A stretch of DNA of 64,000 nucleotides from Zhengitettix transpicula (GCA_037074705.1 CM073591.1:10863087-10927086), one strand, 5' to 3'; counted from the stretch's first letter, positions 31,066-42,277 are shown. The notes: a model not told the origin generated them from the letters alone. Program-made: numbers and translations.

Positions 31066-31139
31066 GAGCGTTACAATGAGGGAGCAACGACAAAGGGAAA
31101 ATCCGAGAGGTTTAGCGCAATAATAAGGGATCGTAGCTA

Positions 31140-31478
31140 TTTTTTTTGTGGGTGAGACAGGCTACATGAGGGTAATCCACATAGTGGCAACTCCCCTCTT
31201 ATAGCATAGGAAAGGGATTTGAAAGGGGGGATGCGGAAGGGTAGAGGAAGGCAGCCAAGGGTTAACTAGGGGCCCCCGGGCTATGGTTTAAGGATCCTAC
31301 CCCTCGTCAATTCGCCTAAAAGTGATGCAGGACAAACCCATAGAAAACCAGTATCAGGTAGGTCGGGCATTGGGTACTTGTCCCACGCCCTTCCGATAGC
31401 GGTAGAGGAGTTTGCTGTGGGGGCGCAGCTTTCCCCTCGCCATGCCTTGGCCAGTTTAGGAGGCAGCTGGCCGACTAA
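31140..31478 (-). repeat. RepA copy, 5'-truncated, fused to a PLE fossil
   Basis: A-tail side at 31140 (TTTTTTTGTGGGTGAGACAGG), then the family blocks up to GGCAGCTGGCCGACT, where it passes directly into the PLE endonuclease remnant. Confidence 0.85.
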
Positions 31479-31620
31479 AACCTCGGAATTTTGCCAATCA
31501 AATGTATGTTTATAATTGATGATACGTTCGCAGACTAACAGGTTCTCTGTGATACTGATACGGGGTATTAAGGGAACGTTTTGTTCGCCCAATGTAGCAG
31601 GAACTGCAATGAGAGAAAGA
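31479..31620 (-). pseudogene. Penelope-like GIY-YIG endonuclease fossil, second lineage
   Basis: Reverse strand SSCYIGRTKRSLNTPY in one frame and, after a frame change, INYKHTFDWQNSEVL. CYIGRTKRSL is the GIY-YIG core with the following arginine; HTFDWQNSEVL matches the H.I.W....VL block toward the end of the PLE nuclease. The same two blocks occur at 63650-63795. This lineage differs from the 3026/4666 pair. Confidence 0.7.
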
Positions 31621-31624
31621 GATT

Positions 31625-31740
31625 TTGTAAACTTCCCAACGTTTGCTGCATGTAGGAGTGTAAAGTGGATGTCAACATCTACATATATATATTTTAATTG
31701 CGTAGCCCCGACTTTATTTTGATCACTGCCTTTGTTCTTT
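31625..31740. other. Short unassigned stretch
   Basis: No match in the window. Confidence 0.3.
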
Positions 31741-31744
31741 GTCT

Positions 31745-32085
31745 TTAAATAAGAACTAATTAATAAGAAAGATAGAAAATTTCAGACAATACCACACAAC
31801 AACGTTTCCTGGGACCCTTGTCGCCTTTCCTTCAGGTGCTGAGAAGAGGCCTAGAGGGACACAACTGCACTCGTCGGTTGACAACATTCAAAAGCTTTTT
31901 TTTTCTTCAATCAGACGTAATTTTCTTTGCATATTAAATAAGAATTGTAATACGAGTGCAGTTGTGTCGCTCTAGGCCTCTTCTCAGCACCTGAAGGAAA
32001 GGCGACAAGGGTCCCAGGAAACGTTGCAATGTGGTATTTATATCATCACTTACTTTGTCCTTCCTTATTAGTCATCTTCTTCTTA
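31745..32085. repeat. Inverted pair of PLE-TR copies
   Basis: 31745-31905 (AACGTTTCCTGGGACCCTTG, CCTTCAGGTGCTGAGAAGAG, GACACAACTGCACTCGT) and 31955-32085 (ACGAGTGCAGTTGTGTCGC, CTCTTCTCAGCACCTGAAGG, CAAGGGTCCCAGGAAACGTT) are mirror copies around an AT-rich 50-bp centre. Confidence 0.85.
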
Positions 32086-33675
32086 TAAATAAAAAAGAGT
32101 GTATGTATGTTTGTATGTTTGTATGTTCGTTATACAAATCTACACCGGTAGAACAAATTTCACCAAATTTCGTACACGTGTTCTTTACGACCAGGAAACA
32201 AACACTGTCGGGGTGAGACATGTCTACCATCCCCAGAAGCGGGGGTGCACGGGGGTTGAAATATTTAAACATGCTAAAACAGCCGATATTTTAGTCGGAT
32301 AATAATTTTTAGAGGTCCAAGATATTGATGGTGTTTCTACCGATGTTTTCTGAATATAATTTTCATCCCCTACGCCCTGGGAAAAGGGCACCCTTAGGGT
32401 TTGGGGTGGAGAATACAAATCTATACCGGTGGATCAAATTTCACCAAATTTCGTACACGTGTTCTTTGCGACCAGGAAAACAACACTGTCGGGGTGAGAC
32501 GCGTCTACCAACCCCAGAAGCGGGTCGGGCTTATCAGTAGAGCACTTTTAGGTGTTGGGTGGAGGAACGCTGCAATAAAATAAGGCGAATACAACCGAGA
32601 TTGGAGTCAAATCCAAGGTTATGGATGTCGTCCAGTTCAATTATAGCATCAAATTGGCCATTTAGCCCCAAGGGGCGGGAGTGGATGGGATGGAAATGCC
32701 GGGACCATTGACGTTTATAGTATTTCTACCGATGTTGTTTGTAGGCATGATAGGGGTGGGGCTGGAGAGGATTTCCTTGAAAATAACGGGAAAACAACCG
32801 AGATTCGAGTCAAATCGAAGGTAATGGATATCCCTGAATTTATTTATGACAATCTGGACAACGCGCGGGTATCGGCTGGGTTGGGATGAGTTGACCGGCT
32901 GATTTTGCGTCGATTAAATATATTTCAGGATGAATTAGATTAATAAAATTTCCCTACATGTTCTCTGTGTATAATTTCAACCCCTTTCGGACTCATAAGG
33001 GTGCACCCTTAAGGGTTGGCGTGAAGCAGCATTACATAAAAAGAAAGCAGAAACTATCAGGATTGTCACTGAGTTTAATTATGACATTAAACTTGACCGT
33101 TTAAGTCCCCGAAGCGGGAGTGGTCGGGGGTGGAAATTTTCAAACATGTTAAACGGTCGATATTTGCGATAATTATTTCCTGGGGTTAATTACTTTGATC
33201 GTATTTATACCGATGTTGTTTGTGTATAATTTAACCCCTGTGAGGGGAGCAAGCTTAGGGGTGGGGTGGAGGTACGTTAAATAAAATCCCGCAGAAACAA
33301 CCGAGATTCGAATCAATTCCGAGACTATGAATGTCGCTGAATCTAATTGTGACAACCCTGGGGGGGTAACGCGACGGGTTTGGGAGGTGTTGGGCGGGGG
33401 AATAAATTTTCAGACAATGTAATCGGCCGATTTTTACGTGGAATACATTCTTTTCATTATCGCATATTTGTGGGGGTGGTCATCTTCTAACATGTAAAAA
33501 AGGCCGATATATTTAGTCAATGACTTCATCCCCCTTCGGCATGGGAGGTGAGCACATTTAGGGATAGGGTTCGAGGAGCTTTACATAAAAATAGCGCAAA
33601 AGCAACCGAAATCGGAGTCATATCGGGGGTTATAGATAAATGACATGTCGGGCAACGCCGGGCACCTTCAGCTAG
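32086..33675 (+). mobile_element. Helitron (non-autonomous), about 1.6 kb
   Basis: 5' side ATAAAAAAGAGTGTATGTATG, then ATACAAATCTACACCGG, AATTTCACCAAATTTCGTAC; 3' end GGCAACGCCGGGCACCTTCAGCTAG followed by T (longer run not written in full). The middle holds five Helitron units. Interior 32190-33345 is the inverse of 27500-28667, with a deletion near 32697. Confidence 0.85.
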
Positions 33676-33679
33676 TTAA

Positions 33680-34460
33680 TTTAATAAATGCTTGTTTACT
33701 TAAATGATTCACTTATGTATTTAACATTCCTACTGTCAAGTCCACTTTCAGTGGCCATCTTTATTTAAGGCAATACATTAATTTGTCATTATTGTCAGTT
33801 TAATTGAAGTTTTTCCTGCAGGTTGACGCCCCCCGTGGTCAGGAATCAGCGAATCAACGTGAAGCCAACGACGCTATTTTCCATCTTCCTGCGCGTATTA
33901 TCTCTGACACGCGAGACAACTGACCGTCTCGTGAGTCTTCATCATTCTTATTAATGAACCAGCAACCATATATTTCTTTTTTTTACCAGAATCAATCTTC
34001 TCGATGGCGTCGTTGTGTATTAATTCCGAGTATTGTTCTCTTCTGTAGGTCGTTGTCCATCAGTCATCGCCATTATTATCGCTTATTTATAAGAAATATG
34101 TTCAAACTAAATAGACGTATAAAAGAAAGGGGGGGGGGGCTTCGTTCGTAAGGAGCCGTCAAGAAAATCTGAATAAGAATGAAGAATGAGAAGAAGAAGG
34201 AGGGGTTAAAAAAAAGTCGAATCGACGTATAGAAAAACTGACCCGTGGTGAAGTATAAATGATGAAAGTGACGAAGCAGAAAGATGACTCGTATAGGGGG
34301 ATCGTTAGTTGTCATTAGGCGGTTAAATACAAGAGACATCCACAGATATTCCTGTGTGGATGGAAACATCACAACGTGGCGGAATTTCCTCCACAAAATA
34401 AGACGGACTCATTAACTTCGCTGCATCCTTTTATTTACAAATTTTATTATTTAATTCTTA
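33680..34460. other. Unique stretch, no gene recognised
   Basis: AT-rich to mixed DNA. One G10 run at 34130. Short frames on both strands lack motifs. The segment 33780-33940 is compositionally distinct and not repeated. Confidence 0.3.
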
Positions 34461-34469
34461 GTATTTATC

Positions 34470-34855
34470 ACAGATGTTCCGCGGGTCCCAGACCTTGGGG
34501 CATACGGTAAGAGTTGTTCTCTGTTCCCATTGGAACAGTCGGCCAGCTGCCTCCTAAGCTGGTCAAGGCACGTCGAGGGGGGAAAGCTGCGTCCTCACAG
34601 CAAACCCCCTCTCCCGCCATATAGGGAAGGGCGTGGGACAAGTACCCAATGCCTGACCTACCTGATGCAGGTTTTTCTAGGGTTTACCCAATTGCCGGGT
34701 AGGATCCTTAAACCATATCCCGGGAACCTCTAGTTAACCCTTGGCTACCTTCCTCTACCCTTCCGCATCCCGCCTTTCACATCCCTTCCTATGCTATTAA
34801 AGGGGTGTTGCCACCACGTGGATTACCCTCATGCAGCCTGTTGCCCTAAAAAAAT
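34470..34855 (+). repeat. RepA copy, 5'-truncated
   Basis: From CGCGGGTCCCAGACCTTGGG to GTTGCCCTAAAAAAA; has the CATTGGAACAGTCGGCCAGC, GTGGGACAAGTACC and GGGTAGGATCCTTAAACC blocks. Confidence 0.85.
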
Positions 34856-34867
34856 CCTTCCTCTACA

Positions 34868-35095
34868 TGCGAGGTCTTCAAGGGATGTTCTCTCGCAGGC
34901 AGAACCTTGTACGGGAGACGGAAGGGGCTACCTTAGGGGATGCCTTCTCCTAAGGCCCCCACAAGCCGAGGCCTGTTCTGTGAGGTGTATCTTTAGGGGT
35001 GTCACAGACCTTGCGCATACGTAAACTGGTCGAAGTACAAGGATAAGGGAATGCTGCGTCCCCACAGTTAACCCCTCTCCCGCCATCCAGGCTAT
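34868..35095 (+). repeat. RepA copy, 5' half
   Basis: CGAGGTCTTCAAGGGATGTTCTCTCGCAGG-type start (hairpin side), GGGGATGCC, AAGCCGAGGCCTGTTCTG, ending at CCCCACAGTTAACC, where an inverted copy begins. Confidence 0.8.
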
Positions 35096-35440
35096 GGTTT
35101 AAGGATCCTACCCGGAAATTCGCCTAGAAAAACCTGCATCAGGTAGGTCGGGCTCTTTGGTTCCTGTCCCACGCCCTTCCATGGATAGCGGGAGAAGAGT
35201 TTGCTGTGGGGTCGCAGCATTCCCTTCTCCGTACCTCGACCAGCTTAGAAGGCAGCTGGCTGACTGTTCCAATGGGAACAGCGAACAACTCTTGGCGTAT
35301 GCCCCAAGGTCTGCGACCACGGAACATACACCTCTCAAAACAGGCTGAGGTGCCTCGGCTTGTGGGAACCTTAGTTCATAAACGGAGAGAGGAAAAGGCA
35401 TCCCCAAAGGTAGCCCCTTCCTGTCTCTCCTACAATTTTT
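35090..35440 (-). repeat. RepA copy, reverse strand, internally deleted
   Basis: Starts at CTATGGTTTAAGGATCCTAC, runs to the GGGGATGCCTTTTCC side near 35405. Lacks the A-tail part. Abuts the previous copy head on, giving a local palindrome around 35090. Confidence 0.8.
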
Positions 35441-35718
35441 TTTTTAGGGTAACAGGCTACATGACGGTAATCCACGTTGGGCAACTCCCCTTTAATAGCA
35501 TAGGAAGGGATTTGAAAGGGGGGATGCGGAAGGGTAGAGGAAGGTAGCCAAGAGTTAACTAGGGCCCCCGGGATATGGTTTAAGGATCCTACCCGGCATT
35601 CGCCTAAAGAAATGCAGGGAAAACCCTATAAAAAGCTGTATCTGGTAGGTCGGGCATTGGGTACTTGTCCCACGCCCTTCCTATAGAGGGAGAGGAGTTT
35701 GCTGTGGGGATGCAGCAT
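35441..35718 (-). repeat. RepA copy, reverse strand, 3' half
   Basis: TTTTTTTTTAGGGTAACAGG (A-tail side) to GCTGTGGGGATGCAGCA. Cut off by RepW at 35718. Confidence 0.85.
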
Positions 35719-36495
35719 GGATGGTCTTAAACATATACTTATATATTTTAAGCTATCGACTGCCAGAATGCGACTTTTAAGATACATTTCGCGGAAGATA
35801 TCGAACACGTGACGTAGTCCAGTGACGTCACGAGATGCGCAAAGGAATGTGCGCAAGGGATCTTATTTTCGGTCCTCTGGATTACTTCCCCTTATACATG
35901 ACCAAAAGGGGTGAAATAATAAGGAAAAAGCTTGAGTCGAAGCTCAATTTTATTCATGCATGGAGACTATTTTTGTTTTATTCGACAATTACGGTTATCC
36001 GTAAACAAACAACACGACAAATACGTGGAATATCTCCCGCCATTTTTATATGTTACTTTTAAACACGGACGGTCTTAAAGACATATTTATATGTATTTGA
36101 AGGCATCAACTACACAGAATGCGGATTTTAAGATACATTTCGCGGGGGATGTCGAACACGTTTCTGCTGTAATGACGCTGACGTAGGCCTGTGACGTCAC
36201 GAGATGCGCAAAGCAACGTGCGCAGGGGATCTTATTTTGGGTCCACTCGATTACTTCTCCTTATACAAGGCCAAAGAGGGTAAACGTTGATTATCCCCCG
36301 CTTATTTTATATATATTTTACAATATAGACGCTATTTTACATATTTTATGTATTTTAAAGCATAAATTACCAGTTTGCGGCGTTTAAAATCAATTTTTTT
36401 AGCGCGGTTCTGAACATTTCGAGGGCGGCGATTTCGCACACGTTCTCCTGTTTCGACGTGACGTAGTTCTGTGACGTCACGGGGTGTTCAGAAGA
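35719..36495. repeat. RepW, three diverged tandem units
   Basis: Units at 35719-36062, 36065-36308 and 36315-36495 share TTTTAAG..TACATTTCGCGG, GA..TCGAACACGT, GTGACGTCACGAGATGCGCA and GGGATCTTATTTT.GGTCC. Each carries one TGACGTCA (35823, 36192, 36472). Unit length varies with small deletions. Confidence 0.75.
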
Positions 36496-36499
36496 ATCA

Positions 36500-36935
36500 G
36501 CGTCACAATTTCTCGCATTCAGAAACATACAAAAAAAAGAAAACGACGGAAGGAGTCGGTAAGCAGCTGAAGTTTTATTAGAAGCTCTTCCATAAATTGA
36601 GAACACAAATTTTTACGAGTAAAACTCACCCCTCTCAAGCTTATTAAGAAGTGAATTACTTCGGCTTTTTTTTTTTGAAGAAAGTTTTTTTTTAAAAAAA
36701 AATTCTCGACCTGAAAGGGTGTTTTTTTTTCTCTCCCCCTGTCGTTCCATATATTTCTATATATTTTTCCGCGGCTCCCAGACACGGACACACATGTTAC
36801 TAGGAGGGCGGGGGTTGGTTCAGGGCGGGGGGGGGGGGGGAGAAGGGGGCATAAGTCAAAACCGAGAATTGTGTCGGATCCCTCCTCCTCCTCCTCCTCC
36901 TCCATCTCTCCTGTGCTATGAATTATTTATGACCA
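36500..36935. other. Unassigned stretch with homopolymer and CTC runs
   Basis: T9-T10 tracts, G14 run near 36827, (CTC)n at 36882-36903. The 128-codon reverse-strand frame is mostly these tracts. Confidence 0.5.
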
Positions 36936-36939
36936 AATA

Positions 36940-37678
36940 ATAAAACAGTGAGTGGAAAGGGCTAAATGTCGAACTTCCGGGGTCCGCAGGTAGCGCGCGT
37001 GGTTTTTGTGGCCGTGTTCCTCGTCGCTTCTCACAACAGTTTTCCCATTCGGGGCTCTCAGTCGTGGTTTTTAAGACCCTAGAGGATTTCGCCATCCACG
37101 GTTCCTTTCCTTTCCCTTCCTCGTGGGCTGTCCACGATGCAACCTGCCGACGGTCAATGTCAGTAACCCTTGCGATTATCCTTCAAAGTTTTTATTTCAA
37201 TTTCTTCAAGACTTGTAGCTGCTTTTAAAGTTGTTTTTTTTCGCGAGGTGACGCAAGTCGTCGATGACGTCACGAGGTGTGGGCAAAGTGTGAAACAGAG
37301 TGACCTCAAGAGGAGGAACTGGGCAAGGAATCAGCTCAGGAACGCTGGAAGCTGCTGCGTGGCCTGCTTAAAATGCGGACCTAAATTATTATATAGTTTT
37401 TTCTTATTTAAACCGGAGTGAATTACCTCCGCCATTTTAACTAAATCCTCTTCCAAGACTATAATTTGATTTATTTTAATTCCATTAGTCCTGGTGTGAG
37501 GAAAGAGGACGCGGCATTACATTAAAATTACAATATAATTACTGGATGCTGGAATAATATAAAAATACTAAAAATTCGTGGACACAACTTTCCCCTGTCC
37601 AACATAAGTAAAGGAACTACATAGGAGTGATAATAATAATAATCCTTTAACTTGTAATGGGAGGTTTTTAAATGAAAA
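36940..37678 (+). repeat. RepX copy 1, left part
   Basis: Inverted counterpart at 44500-45235. Landmarks: CAGTGAGTGGAAAGGGCTAA, AACTTCCGGGGTCCGCAGGT, GGCTGTCCACGATGCA, AAGACTTGTAGCTGCTTTTA, GATGACGTCACGAGGTG, GGAAGCTGCTGCGTGGCCT, CATTAGTCCTGGTGTGAGG. An 83-codon frame (37170-37421) is not conserved in the other copy. Interrupted by RepY at 37679. Confidence 0.85.
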
Positions 37679-38306
37679 ATTAAGAGGATATTTTACAGAA
37701 TTTATTAATTAATTATCTGAACATGGACAAAAAATACAGTGTTGAGTCAGCCTGACAAAACAATCTGATCCCTTAATCTCAGTTAAACCATGGTCTACGG
37801 TCATTCTTCCCCCCAGGCGCGTCAAGGATTGAGTTACTTGGCAGTTACCTTCGTTGATGTCTGACCGTGGTCATGTGGCACCCTCGATCGCTCCAGGTCC
37901 TCTGGATGATGCAAGTTTGGGTGCTGCACGTCCGTCGCTGTCGACGGTTTGTCCTTCTCTGTGTCAATACTTTTCTTTTTCAGGCCCCTCGCTGGATGTC
38001 AAAAATCGATCGTCTCGATCATCTTCGGATCGATCTTTCCTGATCCAAGAAATGTCATTGGTTCAGGCAGTCACGTGTTCACTCAAATTTCTGGGATTTT
38101 CAGAGAGACGTTTCCCACGGTGCGACAGTCTCCAGGTAACTTCCGAGGGGTCAACATCATACGTGTCCAATTCCAGACTGAAGGGATTATCTCCCCGCCT
38201 CGGCGGCGCCTGCTCAAATTCCAACTCACCAAGCTCTCAACCCTTGCTATAACTAATTATATTAAAATGAAACATATATATATAATCAATAATAAAACTA
38301 TCGTGC
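37679..38306 (+). repeat. RepY copy 2, nested in RepX
   Basis: Inverse of 3866-4520 (see there). RepX resumes at about 38307, so RepY is the younger insertion. The 132- and 126-codon forward frames overlap in different phases and are not shared with copy 1 as intact frames. Confidence 0.75.
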
Positions 38307-38815
38307 TACAAACTACACTAAGGGAATAATACAATATTTATAGTACCAAATAAAATAATTCAATACGGACTAGTAAAAAATTAATGAATAGAGAATTAAC
38401 TTTCATTAAGTGTCACACAAGAACAAACACGAAAACCTGACACACACACACACACACACACACTAGGAGGAAACACAAACGACGGACGTCACGAAACGGA
38501 GCGACGAGGAATCTGCAAACTCCATGAAACAAACAAACAGAAGAGGACCAGCAGAGTCTCAGCAAGTTGTGAAATAAGTAGTTGTTATTAGCAACTCTTT
38601 TACAGGAAAACAAAAAATTATTAATTATCAGAGGAACGATCAAGAAACTCCCGCACTGAGTGAAACACCAGCATGGCGGCATTTCAGTAGAATAATTATT
38701 ACGTTGAAATTCCAAAACTCTTGTAGTTATTATTATTGTTCTTTACCTTCTGCAGCGAGACTATTATCCCTGGATGGTGAAGACTTCTCTGGTAGAGGAG
38801 CAAAGATCTTAGACC
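38307..38815 (+). repeat. RepX copy 1, right part, with RepA empty site
   Basis: CACACAAGAACAAACACGAA, (CA)n, ACTAGGAGGAAACACAAACG, GAGGAATCTGCAAACTCC, AAGAAACTCCCGCACTGAGT, then ACTCTTGTAGTTATTATTAT, the unfilled target of the RepA insertions at 29149-29904. Confidence 0.8.
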
Positions 38816-38857
38816 TGAGCGATAGTCGGGAGACTCGCCATTTTGTTTATAACAGAT

Positions 38858-39420
38858 TCACGTTCCCTGTCCAACATAAGTAAAGGAACTACATAGCAGT
38901 GATAATAACGAAAATAATAATCCTTTAACTATACTAAGGGAATATTTACAGTACTCAAATAAATATGTCAATACGCACCAGTGGAAAATTAACTGTAATA
39001 AAATATAGAATTACACGTCACACGAGGATAAACAACAAAAACCTGACACACGCACACACTAGGAGAAGACACAAACGAGGGACAAGTGACGTCACGGAAC
39101 AGACGGAAGAGGAATCTGCCCTGCATTAGAAACCCCAGGCCCTCGTGCATGCGACAAACAAACAAAAGAGCAGAAAAGACCAACAGTGACGATGAAATAA
39201 GTAGTTGTTATAAACAACACCTTCAACACCTTTGCAGTAGAAACAACAACAAAATAATTAATTATGAGGGGAACGATCAAGAAACTCCCGCACTGAGTGA
39301 AACAACTCGCGGCGCCTTTCAGTCGAATATTTTTTACGTTGAAATTCCAAAAACTCTTCTAGTTATTATTATTGTTCTTTACCTTCTTTACCTAAAGACT
39401 ATTATCCCTGGATGGTGAAG
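38858..39420 (+). repeat. RepX copy 2, right part only
   Basis: Starts TTCCCTGTCCAACATAAGTA; AGTGACGTCACGGAACAGAC at 39085; ends TTATCCCTGGATGGTGAAG. The left part of the family is missing. The 110-codon frame is not conserved in other copies. Confidence 0.8.
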
Positions 39421-39424
39421 TTTA

Positions 39425-39655
39425 TTTTTTTAAGAATTGATTTATGGTCGCCTCAACCTGTTTGGTTATTGGCGACCCTCTAAACGTATTTTACATAATT
39501 ACGTTACAGCAGGTTAGAAACTTTCCAATTGTGAACAACGTTTCAAATAGCGGATGTCAGTTTTTGCGTCGGAGACGAACTCCAGGAGGCTCTTGATCGC
39601 CGTGGTGTGTGTGCAGAAGTCTTCTCCAGTGAACTCGGCTAATTTCCATTTCCTT
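39425..39655. other. Unassigned stretch
   Basis: No match in the window and no coding frame. Confidence 0.3.
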
Positions 39656-39659
39656 CTGT

Positions 39660-41045
39660 CATTCCAATCTCCCTCTTCCTAATTCCTATCCTCAAATATG
39701 GTTTTCACATGGGGTTTCCCCACTTTACTCTGGGTCTGCCCCGTTTATTATTTTTTCTACGAGGTTGTGACCATTCGTATATTTCTTTTGGCTATTTTCC
39801 ATTCTTCTTCTTCGGCTTTTCCCCCTTTTATAGATTTACCTCCTTCAATTTCCATTTCTTTCTGTCGTTCCAATCTACCTCTTCCTAATTCCTATCCTCT
39901 ATTATGGTTTTCACATGGGTTCCCCCACTTTACTCTGGGTCTGCCCCGTTTATTATTTTTTCTACGAGGTTGTGACCATTCGTATATTTCTTTTGGCTAT
40001 TTTCCATTCTTCTTCTTCGGCTTTTCCCCCTTTTATAGATTTACCTCCTTCAATTTCCATTTCTTTCTGTCGTTCCAATCTACCTCTTCCTAATTCCTAT
40101 CCTCTATTATGGTTTTCACATGGGTTCCCCCACTTTACTCTGGGTCTGCCCCGTTTATTATTTTTTCTACGAGGTTGTGACCATTCGTACATTTCTTTTG
40201 GCCATTTACCATTTTCCATTCTTCTTCTTCGGCTTTTCCCCCTTTTATAGATTTACCTCCTTCAATTTCCATTTCTTTCTGTCGTTCCAATCTACCTCTT
40301 CCTAATTCCTATCCTCTATTATGGTTTTCACATGGGTTCCCCCACTTTACTCTGGGTCTGCCCCGTTTATTATTTTTTCTACGAGGTTGTGACCATTCGT
40401 ATATTTCTTTTGGCCATTTACCATTTTCCATTCTTCTTCTTCGGCTTTTCCCCCTTTTATAGATTTACCTCCTTCAATTTCCATTTCTTTCTGTCGTTCC
40501 AATCTACCTCTTCCTAATTCCTATCCTCTATTATGGTTTTCACATGGGTTCCCCCACTTTACTCTGGGTCTGCCCCGTTTATTATTTTTTCTACGAGGTT
40601 GTGACCATTCGTATATTTCTTTTGGCCATTTACCATTTTCCATTCTTCTTCTTCGGCTTTTCCCCCTTTTATAGATTTACCTCCTTCAATTTCCATTTCT
40701 TTCTGTCGTTCCAATCTACCTCTTCCTAATTCCTATCCTCCATTATGGTTTTCACATGGGTTCACCCACTTTACTGTGGGTCTGCCCCGTTTATTATTTT
40801 TTCTACGAGGTTGTGACCATTCGTATATTTCTTTTGGCCATTTACCATTTTCCATTCTTCTTCTTCGGCTTTTCCCCCTTTTATAGATTTACCTGCTTCA
40901 ATTTCCATTTCTTTCTGTCGTTCCAATCTCCCTCTTTCTAATTCCTATCCTCCATTATGGTTTTCACATGGGTTCCCCCACTTTAATCTGGGTCTGCCCC
41001 GTTTATTATTTTTCCCAGGAGGTCTGACCATTGGTATATTTCTTT
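39660..41045 (-). repeat. 212-bp minisatellite derived from a retrotransposon tail
   Basis: The box ATGGTTTTCACATGGG starts units at 39698, 39905, 40110, 40322, 40534, 40746 and 40958: spacings 207, 205 then 212 four times; central units are almost identical. Reverse-strand reading of a unit gives KEIYEWSQPRRKNNKRGRPR and VKWGNPCENH, the RGRP.-K/RW block of non-LTR C-termini. So a coding tail was amplified in tandem. Forward frames of 61-131 codons are the opposite strand. Confidence 0.92.
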
Positions 41046-41300
41046 TGGCCATCTTCCATTCTTTGTACGTGACCATACACTATTTAAGTGGTTTGATTTT
41101 CAATCGTTTTAACGACAGGCGGGGTTACGTTCATTTTTTATCTCAAAAGGAGCTCATTTCTAATTTTATCCTGTCTTGTTTTTTTTTTAAGACTTCTCCC
41201 TCAGATAATCGAATTCTACTGTTCTAATTTTGTACTTTTTGTCAAGGGCCAAGTTTCACTTCCATGACATAGAATGTTCTGTATTATTTATGCTCTTATA
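41046..41300 (-). pseudogene. Non-LTR retrotransposon C-terminal fossil feeding the minisatellite
   Basis: Reverse-strand reading, with frame changes, gives CHGSETWPLTKSTK near 41275-41235 (compare YGSE.W.LTK of LINE proteins), then a KKKQDRIK.EMSSF segment near 41190-41150, followed by the first KEIYEWSQ..KRGRPR unit. The order matches the region after the polymerase domain. Stops and shifts make it inactive. Confidence 0.6.
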
Positions 41301-41469
41301 AATTTTTATTTTTGTTTCCTTTTTTTAAGTTTTTATTCCAAATTATTCCGTCAGTGTAAAATATTTGTAGCGTTCTTCTTTGCCATTGCAATTTTAGTTT
41401 GTGTATCTCTGTATCCACATGTTTGTAATTATCGGACCCCCAAGTATTTAAAAATTCAAATTTTCATTG

Positions 41470-41760
41470 CTTTATGTTTTAGGGTACCAACATATTAGTA
41501 AATTTCGCGTCCTGGTTCGGTCCAGATTTTTCCATCTCTGATACTTAAATTTAATATGAGAAGTTGTTGGTGTTGCAAAGGAAGACTCAGCGAGGGAGAA
41601 TCTGTAGTCAGCTACATTCCTTTTATCTTCTCCGCAGGTCTGTGCCTGACTACAGATTCTCCCTCGCTGAGAATAACTTCTGTTATTCTTAAACGTGATT
41701 GATTTAAACCGATCTCCGTGGTGGGGGAAAAACCACCAATAATTGGACACCGTCTTTAAT
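41470..41760. other. Unassigned stretch with a perfect inverted repeat
   Basis: Mixed DNA with a 92-codon reverse frame that I do not accept, because half of it is the inverted repeat described at 41586-41671. Confidence 0.4.
41586..41671. repeat. Perfect 26-bp inverted repeat, 34-base spacer
   Basis: CTCAGCGAGGGAGAATCTGT plus AGTCAG (41586-41611) is exactly complementary to 41646-41671. Both arms are perfect, which suggests a recent or maintained hairpin. Confidence 0.9.
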
Positions 41761-41764
41761 GGGC

Positions 41765-42170
41765 CCAGCGAGTATTCGTGGTAAGCGCCGACGTGTCGTG
41801 GTCCTCAATCACGTTGCAAATTGTCCTGATTTAGCGGCTGTTAAACGTTCCAGAAGCCTCCTCAACCATCAGCGTATTAGCGTTTACAGTCGCGAAGAAC
41901 ATTAAGTGTTGTGCTACTGGAAATTCCTCCGCCGTGAGTCGTAATTTATCCGCGCGCACACACACACACGCACACACACACACACACACACGAGACGTAA
42001 ATTCCTCGGAGCATAATAAACGTATTAGCTTAGATTCTCGTCTCTGGTTTACGGCGTTCCTCCTTGCTTAATTTAATGGCTGCGAGAGCGAGCGGCGTTC
42101 TTCCTCCGGGAGCCAAGTGCGACTGGTCGACGCATAAATAACGCCGTCATTAACGTATTACCTGATGTTC
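41765..42170. other. Unique block, no gene recognised
   Basis: Non-repetitive apart from a CA run (41956-41991). Many ATTA/TAAT and CGTATTA motifs (AACGTATTAGC at 42019, TTAACGTATTACC at 42151). No coding frame. A regulatory element is possible. Confidence 0.3.
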
Positions 42171-42277
42171 CTCTCGTCGGGCATGGGGGCAAAGCTCCTC
42201 CATTGTTCCACGCACAGTGTCAGGAGACTCGCTTTGCGGAAAGAGGTCTTTCTGAAATCACAGGACAACTGCCAGGT

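Noticed and set aside
36519..36905. Glu-rich 128-codon reverse frame
   Set aside because: Made of (CTC)n, G/C runs and T tracts.
39698..40941. Series of forward frames starting MGSPTLLWVCPVYYFFYE or like, as a gene family
   Set aside because: They are the opposite strand of a minisatellite; the reverse strand matches a retrotransposon tail.
41472..41750. 92-codon frame with LDRTRTRNLL, resembling transposon translations
   Set aside because: Half the frame is a perfect inverted repeat and no family could be named.
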